NCBI GenBank assembly: GCA_944380775.1
Contig: CALWIP010000023.1
Coordinates: forward strand, 106,633-170,632
Length of the DNA stretch: 64,000 bases
Direction of reading: 5' to 3'
Origin: an uncultured Clostridia bacterium
Lineage (GTDB): Bacteria; Bacillota; Clostridia; Oscillospirales; Acutalibacteraceae
The position numbers were made by a program, and so were the translations under genes. This document shows, piece after piece, positions 52,627 to 61,253 of this stretch; within the stretch, counting starts at the first letter, position 1, and every line of letters begins with the position of its first letter. A model generated the notes under the pieces. That model was not told the origin of the DNA. It saw only the letters and a list, made by a program, of their open reading frames with translations, and ran no database searches.

Positions 52627-54846
52627 TTATTCGACCTGGTCCCGCTCAATAAACTGCACCGTCACCACCGTGCCGGGCGAAACCGCCGTGCCCGCCGCAA
52701 TGTCCTGCGTGCTGGCCTGCGCCGCGCTGCCCGTGGTGAGCGCCGCGCCCGTCACCGAGAGGTTGACCCCGGCCTCCGCCGCCGCGGCGTTCGCCTGCGC
52801 CAGCGTTAAACCGTTAAAGTTCGGAACCGTCACCGTGCGGGAAGCGCTCGCCTCATCCGTGTAGAGCACCACGGTCCCCTCCTGTGGGATCGACGCGCCG
52901 TACTCCGGGATTTGCGCCAAAACGGTGCTCCCCTCGCCGATTACCTCCGCTTCCAGACCTTCCGCTTGCAGAATCCGCTTTGCTTCCTCCACGCTCTCGC
53001 CCGTCACCTGCGGGGCGGTCACATCCAGCTTTTGCAGCTCGCTCTCGGTATATTTGCGCTCCACGCCCAAATACGGGAGGATTTCCTCCATCGTCTTGGC
53101 CCACACCGGGCCGGCCACCGCGCTGCCGTAGTAGCTTTCCCCGTGCGGCTCGTCAAAAAAGATGAGCATGGCAATCTGCGGGTCGTCTGCCGGGGCAAAA
53201 CCGCAGTAAGAGGCGATGTACTCTTCCTCGCCGGTCTCGTTTTTCTCCGCAATTTTTTCCGAGGTCCCGGTCTTGCCCGCCACGCGGTAACCCGGGATAT
53301 ACCCGTTTTTCGCGGTGCCGGTCGTCGCGTTCTGCTGCATGATTTCGCACATGGTCTCCGACGTCTCTTCCGAAATGACCTGCCGCTTCACGCTGGTCTC
53401 CACCGTCTCGACAATATTGCCGTCACTGTCGATGATCTGGCTGACCACATGCGGCTGAACAATGTACCCGCCGTTCGCCACCGCCGCGCATGCCGTGATC
53501 ATCTGGATCGGCGTGATGCTGAAGTTCTGGCCGAACGATTCCGTCGCCAATTCGACGGGGTTGAGCTCCTCGGCCGTATAATAGAGGCTGCCGGATTCGC
53601 CGGGCAGGTCGATGCCCGTACGTTCCGTAAAGCCAAACCCTTCAAAATATTCAAAAAAGAGATCCGGCCCCAGCAGGTCGCCGATGTGGATAAAAAACGG
53701 GTTGCACGAGTTGCACAGCCCCTGCACGAACGTCTGCGTCCCGTGCCCGGCCAGTTTATGGCAGCGGATCGTCGTGCCCATCACGTTGGCGGCGCCGGTG
53801 CAGGTAAACGTGCTCTGCGTTGTGATGACGCCCTCTTCCAGGCCCATAGAACCGGTACAGATTTTGAACACCGAGCCCGGGTAATAGGTGTCGCTCACCG
53901 CCTTGTTGCGCCACTGGGCCTCCAGCGCCTCTACGCGGGCGGCGGAGCGCTGTTCTTCCGGCAGGTTTTCAATGCTGGCGGCCACTGCCGGGTCCGTGAT
54001 GGTAAACGGGTCGTTCGGGTCGTAATCCCCTTTGACGGCCATTGCCAAAATTTCGCCGGTGTTGACGTCCATCACAATGCCGGCGGCGCGGTTCTGCACC
54101 TGGTTGTTGACAATGCCCTCTTCGAGGTTTTTCTCCAGGAAATGCTGCACTACGCGGTCGATGGAAAGCACCAAGCTGTAGCCGTCCTGGGCATCCACTT
54201 TCTGCTCATATTGGAACGGCATGTCGGTTCCAATGGCGTTTTTCGCCGTGACGAGCCGCCCGGCCACACCGGAAAGCTCCTCGTCATACTGGGCCTCCAG
54301 GCCGGCCAGGCCCTGGTTGTCGTCCCCCGTGAAACCGAGGACGGCGGCCGCAAAGGACCCGAACGGGTAATAGCGTTTATAATCCTCGATGAGCCGGATG
54401 CCGCTGCCAATCTCCTTTTCCTCCTTAAACGCGAGGATGGCGTCCTTGACCTCCGTCTCCACCTTGCGGGCCAGCACCTCGTAGGCGTTGTCCTTTTCCG
54501 CGTGCGCCCGCACCTCGGATTCCTCCATCCCGAGGATGCCGGCCAGGCCGGTGACAATGGTGTCGCGCGTCTCTTCGTCTTCAATGTAAGACGGTTCCAG
54601 CACGACGGTCCACACCGTCGCGCTCTGGGCCAGCGGCGTCATATTGCAGTCGTAAATGGTCCCGCGCTGCGCGGTGATGGTGGAATCAGAGAGCTGCTGG
54701 TCCACCGCGCGGCGCTGGAGGCTTTCGCCCTCGATGAGCTGCAATTTCACCAGGCTGATGATGACCGCGCCGAATCCGACCACGGTCAACACAAGCAGGA
54801 TAAACAGCGTCCTGCGCCACATGCGTACCGTCGTTCCTTTTGCCAT
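52627..54846 (-). CDS. Class B penicillin-binding protein with two PASTA domains (FtsI/SpoVD type)
   Basis: A 739-aa transpeptidase. One membrane helix (11-33) is followed by the PBP dimerisation domain. The transpeptidase domain carries YPGSVFK (SxxK), SCN (SxN, in LCNSCNPFF) and GKTGTSEK (KTG). Two PASTA repeats end the protein (about 605-740), as in SpoVD and Firmicute division PBPs. It cross-links septal peptidoglycan with FtsW. The ATG at 54846 follows TTGGAGG. A terminator-like hairpin in the 160-bp gap after ftsL may lower its expression. Confidence 0.93.
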   Translation of the reverse strand: MAKGTTVRMWRRTLFILLVLTVVGFGAVIISLVKLQLIEGESLQRRAVDQQLSDSTITAQRGTIYDCNMTPLAQSATVWTVVLEPSYIEDEETRDTIVTGLAGILGMEESEVRAHAEKDNAYEVLARKVETEVKDAILAFKEEKEIGSGIRLIEDYKRYYPFGSFAAAVLGFTGDDNQGLAGLEAQYDEELSGVAGRLVTAKNAIGTDMPFQYEQKVDAQDGYSLVLSIDRVVQHFLEKNLEEGIVNNQVQNRAAGIVMDVNTGEILAMAVKGDYDPNDPFTITDPAVAASIENLPEEQRSAARVEALEAQWRNKAVSDTYYPGSVFKICTGSMGLEEGVITTQSTFTCTGAANVMGTTIRCHKLAGHGTQTFVQGLCNSCNPFFIHIGDLLGPDLFFEYFEGFGFTERTGIDLPGESGSLYYTAEELNPVELATESFGQNFSITPIQMITACAAVANGGYIVQPHVVSQIIDSDGNIVETVETSVKRQVISEETSETMCEIMQQNATTGTAKNGYIPGYRVAGKTGTSEKIAEKNETGEEEYIASYCGFAPADDPQIAMLIFFDEPHGESYYGSAVAGPVWAKTMEEILPYLGVERKYTESELQKLDVTAPQVTGESVEEAKRILQAEGLEAEVIGEGSTVLAQIPEYGASIPQEGTVVLYTDEASASRTVTVPNFNGLTLAQANAAAAEAGVNLSVTGAALTTGSAAQASTQDIAAGTAVSPGTVVTVQFIERDQVE

Positions 54847-54895
54847 AGGTACCTCCAAGGGAAATCCCGCCGCGCGGGGCGGGGAAGCGCCGGAT

Positions 54896-54930
54896 AAAAA
54901 GAGGAGAGTCAAGATCTTCTCTCAACTCTC
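54896..54930 (-). terminator. Terminator-like hairpin between ftsL and the PBP gene
   Basis: GAGAGT/ACTCTC (minus strand, 54925-54930 with 54904-54909) closes a hairpin followed by CTC and five T (54896-54900). It sits inside an operon, so partial termination or attenuation is inferred. Confidence 0.5.
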
Positions 54931-55006
54931 GACCCCTTCCTCCCCGGCTCTGCAGGGATTGTATGCGCCGCGCGTTACCACGATATGTATGGCGGACGCG
55001 CGCAGG

Positions 55007-55498
55007 TTATGCCAGTAGGTTTTGCAGCCAGTTCCAAAGCGAATCCCACCAGTTCCCGCCAATCTGTTGCAGGACCTCGCCCTCGTCGCCTTCCGAAAGG
55101 CTGACGCACGTCACCTGGTTCTGGTTGATCTTTTGCATGCCCAGCGTGTCTTTCGCGTAATCCTCCACCGTTTGCAGGGTATATTGGGCGTCGGAACGCA
55201 TTTTCAGCTGGGTGTAAACGCTCTCGCTCTCCTCCAGCTGGGCGGCGGCGGTGTTCACCTGGTCCGTCAGCTCGGTGAGCTGCACCTGGCTGAACACAAT
55301 GGCGGTGACAATGCTGACAACGGCGGCCATACAGAACAAATTCGCCGCCAGCCGCAGCGGCTGGACCTTTTGCCTTCGGTTTTTTTCCAGTTGTTCCTGA
55401 GGCAATACGACAATATTGTCCTTTTGCTCGTGCCATTCCTGCCGCTTCGGTTCGAACAAAGACAGGTCGTACGCCTCGGTGCGCTGCTGTGCCGCCAT
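55007..55498 (-). CDS. ftsL: FtsL-like septum protein
   Basis: A 163-aa bitopic protein recognised by position (between rsmH and the class B PBP) and layout: a charged cytoplasmic part (1-50), one membrane helix (51-72), then a coiled coil with leucine-zipper spacing (73-121, ending DTLGMQKINQ). FtsL-type proteins diverge too much for firm motif calls. Unusually, it has a 40-residue tail ending in a Trp-rich stretch (WWDSLWNWLQNLL). The ATG at 55498 follows AAGGAG. Confidence 0.82.
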   Translation of the reverse strand: MAAQQRTEAYDLSLFEPKRQEWHEQKDNIVVLPQEQLEKNRRQKVQPLRLAANLFCMAAVVSIVTAIVFSQVQLTELTDQVNTAAAQLEESESVYTQLKMRSDAQYTLQTVEDYAKDTLGMQKINQNQVTCVSLSEGDEGEVLQQIGGNWWDSLWNWLQNLLA

Positions 55499-55546
55499 TT
55501 TCCCCACTCCTTTTCTTCCGCCCGCCCCGGCGCGCCGGAGGGGCCG

Positions 55547-56476
55547 TCATCCTCTTTTTTCGCAAACCCGCAGCCGGGCGCTCCGGCTGCGCGGATTTTG
55601 CTCTAATTCCTCTGGCGAGGGCGTCAATCCTTTTTTATAAATCAAATCTGCCTGCGGCTTCTTCCCACATACGCACACTGGGAAATCCGGCGGGCAGGTA
55701 CAGCCTGTACACCAGGCGGCCATGCGCTGCTTGACGATGCGGTCCTCTAAGGAATGGAACGTGATGACCGCCAGCCGGCCGCCGGGCTTTAAGAGGCGGA
55801 ACGCCGCGTCCAACCCTTCTGAGAGCCGGTCCAGTTCGCCGTTCACCGCGATGCGCAGCGCCTGAAACGTCCGCCGGGCCGGGTGCCCCGGCTCCCGCTT
55901 GACGGCCGCCGGGAGCGCCGCCTTCACGGCTTCGGCCAGCTGAAGCGTCGTTTCAATGGGGCCTGCTTCCCGCGCACGGACAATCCCCTTGGCGATGCGC
56001 GCCGCCTGCGGGTCCTCCCCGTAGCGGCGGAGGATGTCCGCCAGCTCCTGCCAGGAAAGGTTGTTCACCAGATCCCGTGCGCTGGTCCCGCTCTGGCTCA
56101 TGCGCATGTCGAGCGGCGCATCATAATGGTAGGAAAAGCCCCGCTCCGGCGTGTCGAGCTGGTGGGAAGAAACGCCAATATCCAGCAGCACGCCGTCCAC
56201 CGCGGAAAACCCGCAGCCGTTGACGATGTCTTCCATCTGGGCAAAATTCCCCTGCCGCACACGCGAGCCGGGGTAGGCTGCCAGCCGCTGCGACACCGCC
56301 GCCACCGCGTCGGGGTCCTGGTCAATTGAGACCAGCACGCCGCCCTCCAAGCGTTTGAGGATTTCTTCCGAATGGCCGCCGCCGCCCGCCGTGCCGTCCA
56401 CATAGACGCCGCCGGGCCGGATGGCCAGGGCCTCGATGGTCTCCGCGAACAGGACGGGCCTGTGATGGAATTCCAT
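55547..56476 (-). CDS. rsmH: 16S rRNA m4C1402 methyltransferase RsmH (MraW)
   Basis: RsmH methylates N4 of C1402 in the 16S rRNA decoding site, using SAM. The 309-aa frame has the start HHRPVLFAETIEAL, the SAM loop DGTAGGGGHSEEIL, LLDIGVSSHQLD and the end-domain motif ITFHSLEDRIVK. A CTGCTCPPDFPVCVCG segment supplies four cysteines near the C-terminus. It is the second gene of the mraZ operon, 15 bp before... mraZ's stop, on the usual pattern. Confidence 0.96.
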   Translation of the reverse strand: MEFHHRPVLFAETIEALAIRPGGVYVDGTAGGGGHSEEILKRLEGGVLVSIDQDPDAVAAVSQRLAAYPGSRVRQGNFAQMEDIVNGCGFSAVDGVLLDIGVSSHQLDTPERGFSYHYDAPLDMRMSQSGTSARDLVNNLSWQELADILRRYGEDPQAARIAKGIVRAREAGPIETTLQLAEAVKAALPAAVKREPGHPARRTFQALRIAVNGELDRLSEGLDAAFRLLKPGGRLAVITFHSLEDRIVKQRMAAWCTGCTCPPDFPVCVCGKKPQADLIYKKGLTPSPEELEQNPRSRSARLRVCEKRG

Positions 56477-56491
56477 CGCTTCACCCCCGCG

Positions 56492-56911
56492 TCATAATCC
56501 CAATTCATCCATCGCTTCCGCGATGGCTTCCTCCGTGAGGTCTTCGTTGAACGCCGCCCAGCGGGCGGAATCCCAAATCTCTGCGCGGCTGGACGCGCCG
56601 ATGACCGTCACGTCCTTCGTCAGGCCCGCGTGCTCCCGCAAATGCTGCGGAACCAGGATGCGCCCCTGCTTGTCGGTTTCCACTTCGGCCGCACCGGAAA
56701 AGAAAAAGCGCTGTAGGCCGCGCGCTTTGGAGATCGGCATCGCCATCACCTTCTCCTGCAAGCGGCGCCATTCCAGTGGAGAAAGGACAAACAGGCAGCC
56801 GTCCAAGCCTTTGGTGACATAAAAACACTCGCCAAGGTCCTCCCGGAACTTAGCGGGGATGATCACCCGGCCCTTCGGGTCGATGGAATGTTGGTATTCC
56901 CCGATCAGCAT
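56492..56911 (-). CDS. mraZ: Transcriptional regulator MraZ
   Basis: MraZ is an AbrB-like DNA-binding protein that usually represses its own division and cell-wall operon. The 139-aa frame has the two DXXXR repeats: SIDPKGRVIIPAKFRE and ETDKQGRILVPQHLRE. Start taken at the ATG at 56911 (MLIGEYQHSID); the 13 upstream codons overlap the operator and are rejected. Three 10-bp-spaced GTGG boxes lie between its promoter and start. Confidence 0.95.
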   Translation of the reverse strand: MLIGEYQHSIDPKGRVIIPAKFREDLGECFYVTKGLDGCLFVLSPLEWRRLQEKVMAMPISKARGLQRFFFSGAAEVETDKQGRILVPQHLREHAGLTKDVTVIGASSRAEIWDSARWAAFNEDLTEEAIAEAMDELGL

Positions 56912-56943
56912 GACTCCGCCCTCAGAATGGGGTCCGATTGGAA

Positions 56944-56973
56944 CCCCCACTCTCTTCCACCTTTCACCACTTT
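56944..56973 (-). promoter_or_regulatory. MraZ operator: three GTGG boxes at 10-bp spacing
   Basis: On the minus strand the sequence reads AAAGTGG, AAGGTGG and AGAGTGG at exact 10-bp intervals (GTGG cores complementary to CCAC at 56947-56950, 56957-56960 and 56967-56970). They lie just downstream of the -10 box. Known MraZ operators are direct repeats with TGGG/GTGG-like cores at one helical turn. Confidence 0.8.
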
Positions 56974-56979
56974 GATTTG

Positions 56980-57008
56980 ATTATAACGTATTTGCCGGTG
57001 GAATGCAA
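56980..57008 (-). promoter_or_regulatory. Promoter of the mraZ division/cell-wall operon
   Basis: TTGCAT (57003-57008), a 17-bp spacer and TATAAT (56980-56985) lie on the minus strand. Confidence 0.75.
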
Positions 57009-57074
57009 CTTCTTTTTTCGGAGAGATCCCTACAAAAGCGGAAAAAGTTTCCGGCTTTACATCAAAAAATATAC

Positions 57075-57123
57075 AAAAAATCCCCCGCGGTTTTGCGCAG
57101 AAGCGCCAATTCCCTGCGGGGGA
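57075..57123 (-). terminator. Terminator of the uvrC-rsmD-coaD operon
   Basis: TCCCCCGC pairs with GCGGGGGA (57116-57123 with 57081-57088), with an inner GCGC stem, followed by six T on the minus strand. Confidence 0.8.
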
Positions 57124-57172
57124 TTACAGATTTAGAAAGAATTTCCAGACGGCGGCGTCCCGGTCCCGGCGC

Positions 57173-57631
57173 TCACTGCCCGCGCTGGCTCGCCTTGATA
57201 TTCTGGCGGGTCTTGCGCAGCTCCGCAAGGTTTTCCGCCAACGCATCGTCCGTCCGCTTCATCAGGTCGTCGATATATTCGTTGGAGGCGCGGCGCATCT
57301 CGCGGAATTTTGCCTGCGCCTGCGTGATGAGGTCGTTCGCCTTGGCCTGCGCCTGCCGGACAATCTCATCTTGGTTGACCATATTCCGGGCGCGTTCTTC
57401 CGCCACGCGGATGATGGTCTCGGCCTCGCGCTTCGCGTCGTTGACAATCTGCGCGCGGTCCGCCACAATGGCGCGGGCCTGGCGCAGCTCCTGCGGGAGG
57501 CTGTCGCGGATTTCGTCGAGGATCTGCTTGACTTCCTCGCCGTCCAGGACGGCGCGGCCCCCGCTGAGCGGGAGGTTCCAAGCTTTATCCACCATTTCAT
57601 ACAGCTCGTCCAGCAAATCTTCGGTATTCAT
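57173..57631 (-). CDS. Coiled-coil protein resembling V-ATPase subunit H / F-ATPase subunit b
   Basis: A 152-aa, mostly helical, Ala/Arg/Glu-rich protein (long coiled coil about 40-130). It resembles the small H-type or b-type stalk subunits of rotary ATPases, but no other ATPase gene is near and it has no membrane segment. Such a gene beside coaD and rsmD is common in Clostridia; its job is unknown. Its ATG at 57631 overlaps the coaD stop by 4 bp (ATGA). Confidence 0.75.
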   Translation of the reverse strand: MNTEDLLDELYEMVDKAWNLPLSGGRAVLDGEEVKQILDEIRDSLPQELRQARAIVADRAQIVNDAKREAETIIRVAEERARNMVNQDEIVRQAQAKANDLITQAQAKFREMRRASNEYIDDLMKRTDDALAENLAELRKTRQNIKASQRGQ

Positions 57632-58122
57632 TTTTCCCCTACCTCCTGACATAGCCGTTCCTGGATGTCCCGTAAAATGCACGGCGGGACAAAATTGGAG
57701 ATATCCCCGCCAAAGCTGGCAATCTGCTTGACGATGCTCGAACTCAGGAACATATGCTCCGAATCCGTCGTCAAAAAGATAGTCTCCAGGTCCGGATTCA
57801 ATTTTTTGTTGGTCAACGCCATTTGGAATTCATACTCAAAGTCGGACACCGCGCGCAGGCCTTTGACAATTGCGGTCGCCCCGCGCATCCGGGCATAGTC
57901 GGCCAGCAGGCCGCGGAACCCGTCGATCTCCACGTTGTCCAGGCCCGAAGTGGCGCGGCGCAGCAGGTCGATGCGCTCTTCCACAGTGAAGCTGGTGTGT
58001 TTTTCCGGGTTGATGAGCACGGCGACCACTACCTTGTCGAACACCTTCCGCGCGCGCATGATGATGTCCATGTGCCCGAGGGTCACCGGGTCAAAGCTGC
58101 CTGGGCAGATCGCAATCTTCAT
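57628..58122 (-). CDS. coaD: Phosphopantetheine adenylyltransferase
   Basis: CoaD makes dephospho-CoA from 4'-phosphopantetheine and ATP, just before the CoaE step encoded elsewhere in this window. The 164-aa frame has the nucleotidyltransferase motif PGSFDPVTLGHMDII, KGLRAVSDFEYE and the ISSTxxR-like SSSIVKQIA. Its start lies 4 bp inside the end of rsmD. Confidence 0.96.
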   Translation of the reverse strand: MKIAICPGSFDPVTLGHMDIIMRARKVFDKVVVAVLINPEKHTSFTVEERIDLLRRATSGLDNVEIDGFRGLLADYARMRGATAIVKGLRAVSDFEYEFQMALTNKKLNPDLETIFLTTDSEHMFLSSSIVKQIASFGGDISNFVPPCILRDIQERLCQEVGEK

Positions 58123-58667
58123 TCTGTCATCTCCTTATGGCGGAATACCGTGAGCAAAATTTTCCCATAACGGTAAGAGCGCACCGCGCGGAACCCGCCC
58201 GCCTCCTGCGGCAGCTCTTCGTCCTGCGGGTGCTCGCAGAGGATGGCGCCGCCACGGTTCATGCGCTGCGAGAGCGCCGGGAGCACGGCTTCCAGCAGGC
58301 CGCTGTGGTAGGGCGGGTCTAAGAACGCCAGGTCAAAGCGCCCGTCGTAGCAGCGCAGGAAATCAAGCGCGTCGGTCTGGTACACCTGCGCCCGGCTGCC
58401 AAAGCCGGTGATCTGTAAATTTTTTTGCACCACGGCGGCAGATTCCTTTGACGCGTCCACAAAGACGGCGCGCGCCGCCCCGCGGCTCAGCGCCTCGATG
58501 CCGATCTGCCCAGAGCCGGCGAACAGGTCCAAAAAGCTCCTGCCCTCCACCTCGAATTGGATGATATTGTAAAGGGCCTCTTTGACGCGGTCCGGCGTCG
58601 GCCGGACCTGGCTGCCTTCCGGCGGGATGAGCCGCCGCCCGCGCGCCGTGCCTGTAATCACTCGCAT
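58119..58667 (-). CDS. rsmD: 16S rRNA m2G966 methyltransferase RsmD
   Basis: RsmD methylates N2 of G966 in 16S rRNA. The 182-aa frame has the family start RVITGTARGRRL..P.GSQVRPTPDRVKEALYN, the SAM loop LDLFAGSGQIGIEAL and the catalytic FLDPPY. It lies 38 bp behind uvrC and overlaps coaD by 4 bp. Confidence 0.96.
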   Translation of the reverse strand: MRVITGTARGRRLIPPEGSQVRPTPDRVKEALYNIIQFEVEGRSFLDLFAGSGQIGIEALSRGAARAVFVDASKESAAVVQKNLQITGFGSRAQVYQTDALDFLRCYDGRFDLAFLDPPYHSGLLEAVLPALSQRMNRGGAILCEHPQDEELPQEAGGFRAVRSYRYGKILLTVFRHKEMTE

Positions 58668-58705
58668 ATTGTTCCCCGCTTTTCCTGTTTTGTCCTATTA
58701 TCCCA

Positions 58706-60605
58706 TCATCCGGCGGGCGTGTCAACTCCACCGGACGTATTTTTGTCCTCGCCGCCGCCGTGGAAATATTGGTACACGCTGCGCGCCGCCGGCTTGGTCA
58801 TCCCGGGCGCGGCCTCCAGCTCTTCCAGGTCTGCCGCGCGGATGGCCGCTATGGTCTTAAAATGGCGCAGCAGCGTTTTCGCGCGCGTCTGCCCAATGCC
58901 GGGGATCGACGTCAGCGTGGTGGAAAGCGTGTTTTTCTTGCGCATCTGGCGGTGGTAGCCGATGGCGAAGCGGTGCACCTCGTCTTGGATGGTGGAAACC
59001 AGCGTGAACGCGCTGCGCGCCGAATGGATGCTGATCTCTCCGCCGTCCTCCGCGATAGCGCGGGTGCGGTGCTTGTCGTCTTTGACCATGCCGAACACCG
59101 GGATGGAGTACCCGGCCTCCGCGAGGATGGGCCGCACCGCCGCCACATGGCCGCGCCCGCCGTCCAGCAGGATGAGGTCCGGCAGGCGGCCAAAACCTTC
59201 GCCTTCGCCCTTGTGCGCTTCATATTCGTCCAGGCGGCGGCGGATGACCTCCCGCATGGAGCCGTAGTCGTCCTGACCCTCCACCGTACGGATCTTAAAG
59301 CGCCGGTAGGCAGATTTGAGCGGGCGCCCGTTTTCAAAGACCACCATCCCGGCCACGTTTTCGCCGCCGGCCAAGTTGGAGATATCATAGGATTCAATCA
59401 CCTGCGGCGGCTGCGGCAGGCCAAGCAGGCGGCCGAGCGCGTCCAGGGCCGAGGCTTCCCGCCCGGTGCGCCCGGTGGACTGCGCAAGCTGCTCCGCCGC
59501 GTTGCTGCGGCACATCTCCACCAGTTGCGCCTGTTCGCCGCGCTGCGGCACGACGAGCGAGACTTTCCGCCCCGCGCGGCGCGAGAGCCATTCCTCCAGC
59601 ACTTCCGCATCGGCGGCGGCGCCGTCGAGCAAAACGCGCGGAGGCACACGGTCCCGGATGGTGTAGTACTGCTGCAAAAATTCCGCCCGGGCCGCCTCCG
59701 CCCCGGCAAGCTCTCCCAGAAGGAAGGAAGGTCTCGCGGTCGCAAAGGCGGCTGTCCCGGAAGCGGAACACCTCGAAGCACGCCGCCGAAGGCCCCTGCG
59801 CCAGCGCAACGACGTCCTGCTCCGGGAGCTTTGACTGCACGACCTTCTGGCGGTCCGCCATTTTGCGGATGGCCGCAATGCGGTCCCGGATGCGGGCGGC
59901 GGTTTCAAATTCCATGCGCTCCGCTGCATCCTCCATTTTCTGCGTGAGCAAGCGAACGGTGGCGGCGCTGCCGCCGCGCAGGAATTCCAGCGCTTCGGCC
60001 ACGGTTTCCCGGTACTCCTCTTCCCCCACGCCGCCGCGGCACGGCGCCGCGCACTGCTTGATGTAGTAGTTCAGGCACGGGCGGCCCCTGCCGATATCCT
60101 GCGGGAAGCGCCGGGTGCAGGAGGGCAGCCGGAAAATCTTCCGCGCCTCGTCGATGGCCTGTTTCACTGCCCAAGAGCTCATGTACGGCCCGACATAGCG
60201 CGCTTCCGGGTCGTCCATCTGGTTCGCCTCCTGGATCTTCGGCCACGCGCCGCCCGTCACTTTAATGTAATGGTAGCCTTTGTCGTCCTTCAGGAGGATG
60301 TTGTATTTCGGCGTATGCTGCTTGATGAGGCTGCACTCCAAAATGAGCGCTTCAAACTCGCTGTCCGTGAGGATATACTCAAAATCCGCCACATGGGAAA
60401 CCATCTTGCGGACCTTTTCCTCGTGGTTTTTTTCGGACCCAAAATATTGGCTCACGCGGTTTTTCAGCGCCTTTGCCTTGCCGATGTAGATAATCTTCCC
60501 GGTTTTGTCGCGCATGAGGTACACGCCGGGGTGCAGCGGCAGGCGCATCGCTTTCTCCCGCAAGCGGCGGATGCGCTCCCCACGTTCTTCTACCGGTCCC
60601 GCCAT
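58706..60605 (-). pseudogene. uvrC: Excinuclease ABC subunit C, broken by a 4-bp tandem duplication
   Basis: UvrC makes both cuts in nucleotide excision repair. The N-terminal part (start ATG 60605, AAAGGAGG upstream) has the GIY-YIG domain (HPGVYLMRDKTGKIIYIGKA) and UVR domain and is in frame to about 59732. The C-terminal part (RNase H-like DISNLAGGENVAGMVVF, helix-hairpin-helix SIPGIGQTRAKTLL) is in another frame. The junction RETF|LLGELAG falls in (CCTT)3 at 59720-59731. Removing one CCTT restores one frame of 631 aa, normal for UvrC. As written, the product stops near 59394 after about 404 aa. It could be a true mutation, a reversible repeat, or a sequencing error. Confidence 0.88.
59720..59731. 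repeat. Tetranucleotide repeat (AAGG)3 / (CCTT)3 at the uvrC frameshift
   Basis: Three perfect tandem copies of a 4-bp unit mark the point where the uvrC frame changes. Two copies would give an intact gene. Confidence 0.85.
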
Positions 60606-60640
60606 GGCGTCCCCTCCTTTCCGGCGCGCTGCGCCGGGAA

Positions 60641-60665
60641 TAAAAAAGCACCGCATAGCGGTGCT
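60641..60665 (-). terminator. Terminator of the HPr gene
   Basis: AGCACCGC/GCGGTGCT (8 bp, 3-nt loop) is followed by TTTTTATT on the minus strand; it lies between the HPr gene and uvrC. Confidence 0.85.
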
Positions 60666-60692
60666 GTTCTTGGCCTTGTTTCGTTTCTGCTT

Positions 60693-60956
60693 TTACTCGG
60701 CAAAACCCGACTGGACCAACTCGATCAGGCTTTCGACCGCTTCCTGCTCGTCCGTGCCGTCGGCGATAATCTTAATCGTCGTGCCGCCTACAATGCCCAG
60801 CGAAAGGACGCCCAGCAGGCTCTTTGCATTGACGCGGCGCTCTTCCTTCTCCACCCAGATGGAAGACTTGAATTCATTTGCCTTCTGGATAAAGAACGTT
60901 GCGGGGCGCGCGTGCAGGCCAACCTGATTCTGAACCATGACTTCTTTCACACACAT
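60693..60956 (-). CDS. ptsH: Phosphocarrier protein HPr
   Basis: An 87-aa HPr of the sugar phosphotransferase system. His15 (GLHARPAT), which takes phosphate from EI, and Ser46 (NAKSLLG), the HPr kinase site, fall at exactly the canonical numbers when started at 60956, which supports that start. Having His15, it is HPr and not Crh. AGGAG lies 10 bases upstream. It is a single-gene unit, not joined to ptsI. Confidence 0.94.
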   Translation of the reverse strand: MCVKEVMVQNQVGLHARPATFFIQKANEFKSSIWVEKEERRVNAKSLLGVLSLGIVGGTTIKIIADGTDEQEAVESLIELVQSGFAE

Positions 60957-60993
60957 GCTTCATTCACTCCTATACCGAGATTAAAAATGAGGT

Positions 60994-61009
60994 ATTTCCC
61001 GTGGGAAAT
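60994..61009. other. Perfect 16-bp palindrome in the ptsH leader
   Basis: ATTTCCC-GT-GGGAAAT lies in the leader between the ptsH promoter and gene. It could be a repressor operator; the 2-nt centre makes an RNA hairpin less likely. Confidence 0.5.
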
Positions 61010-61057
61010 CCGAAACGAAAAGAATCATTCCAAACAATGCCAGCGAATACAATTATT

Positions 61058-61085
61058 AGTATATCACAATTCCGGATGCCGTCAA
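61058..61085 (-). promoter_or_regulatory. ptsH promoter
   Basis: TTGACG (61080-61085), a 16-bp spacer and TATACT (61058-61063) lie on the minus strand, giving a leader of about 95 nt. Confidence 0.7.
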
Positions 61086-61253
61086 GAAAAAAAGGAAATT
61101 TTGGATTGATGCCCTATTCCCACATTCCTCCCCGGCCCGGCGCTTGTGCACATTGCCAGGAATGTTGAAAACTTTTGTATCTTCTTTCTGACCTTTTCAC
61201 TGTTCCATCCGGATTTTCTTTGGTTTTGCACAATTATTCCATCAATTTTTCGG

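Noticed and set aside
60606..60656. Upstream extension of uvrC to 60656
   Set aside because: It overlaps the HPr terminator and the uvrC ribosome binding site; the ATG at 60605 is well supported.
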